DNA of 14,020 nucleotides from Christensenella sp. UBA941 (GTDB taxonomy: Bacteria > Bacillota > Clostridia > Christensenellales > UBA941), in the NCBI GenBank assembly GCA_002293365.1, contig DBDD01000152.1:1-14020 (forward strand), given 5' to 3'. This document shows, in pieces, positions 13,999-14,020 of the stretch. The translations under genes were made by a program, and so were the position numbers. Below the pieces are notes generated by a model that was given only the letters and a program-made list of their open reading frames with translations, made no database searches and had not been told where the DNA came from. Every line of letters starts with the position of its first letter. Within the stretch, counting starts at the first letter, position 1.

Positions 13999-14020
13999 CG
14001 GGGATTGCCAAGGGGCGAAG
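13999..14020. repeat. 22-base direct repeat, copy 2 (reaches window end)
   Basis: Exact copy of 13928-13949. Because it stops only at the window edge, the true repeat may be longer or part of a longer array. Confidence 0.9.

Larger units (their letters stand above)
13889..14020. other. Non-coding, repeat-bearing tail after the etfA-crotonase gene
   Basis: No ORF, RNA gene or U-tailed terminator was recognised here. It contains a TGTAGGGGC motif (13904-13912), a short hairpin GGCAAT/ATTGCC (13918-13923 with 13933-13938), two copies of a 22-base repeat and a run of 7-base tandem repeats. Confidence 0.55.

Overview
The window looks like chromosomal DNA of an anaerobic Firmicute, most likely a member of the Clostridia with moderate to slightly high GC. 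The grounds are strong GGAGG-like ribosome binding sites, an acyl-CoA dehydrogenase/EtfB/EtfA cluster of the butyrate-fermentation type, a MerR regulator with a GyrI-like effector domain, and a soluble hybrid kinase with tandem PAS and GAF domains. This is inferred from gene content; there is no rRNA, tRNA or other direct taxonomic marker. I see no mobile element, CRISPR array or RNA gene.

Left part, all on the minus strand: the N-terminal third of a translation-factor-like GTPase (EF-G homologue) runs off the left edge and has its own promoter overlapping the end of the gene before it. Upstream of it lies an apparent carbohydrate operon, read right to left: a PfkB-family sugar kinase, mannitol-1-phosphate 5-dehydrogenase (mtlD, joined to the kinase by an ATGA overlap) and a 12-TM MFS permease. 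No PTS component is visible. A good promoter with two dyads precedes the kinase.

Middle: a MerR/GyrI regulator (plus strand) is divergent from the kinase operon and overlaps tail-to-tail, by 8 bases, with a 1401-residue cytoplasmic hybrid histidine kinase on the minus strand. The kinase reads PAS-PAS-GAF-GAF-HisKA-HATPase-REC-REC and ends in a YcgR-like c-di-GMP-binding module (YcgR_N-type domain plus PilZ). It is preceded by an AT-rich non-coding stretch holding a promoter whose spacer contains an ACCTTCC/GGAAGGT dyad, the typical layout of promoters activated by MerR-family regulators.

Right part: a MarR regulator (minus strand, apparently leaderless mRNA) is divergent from a three-gene fermentation operon on the plus strand: acyl-CoA (butyryl-CoA-type) dehydrogenase, etfB, and a gene in which EtfA is fused in frame to a complete enoyl-CoA hydratase (crotonase). 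Together they would encode dehydration of a 3-hydroxyacyl-CoA and flavin-linked, probably electron-bifurcating, reduction of the resulting enoyl-CoA. MarR is the obvious candidate regulator. The window ends in non-coding DNA with a 22-base direct repeat and short 7-base tandem repeats.

The two most unusual observations are the EtfA-crotonase fusion and the hybrid kinase with a PilZ output module.
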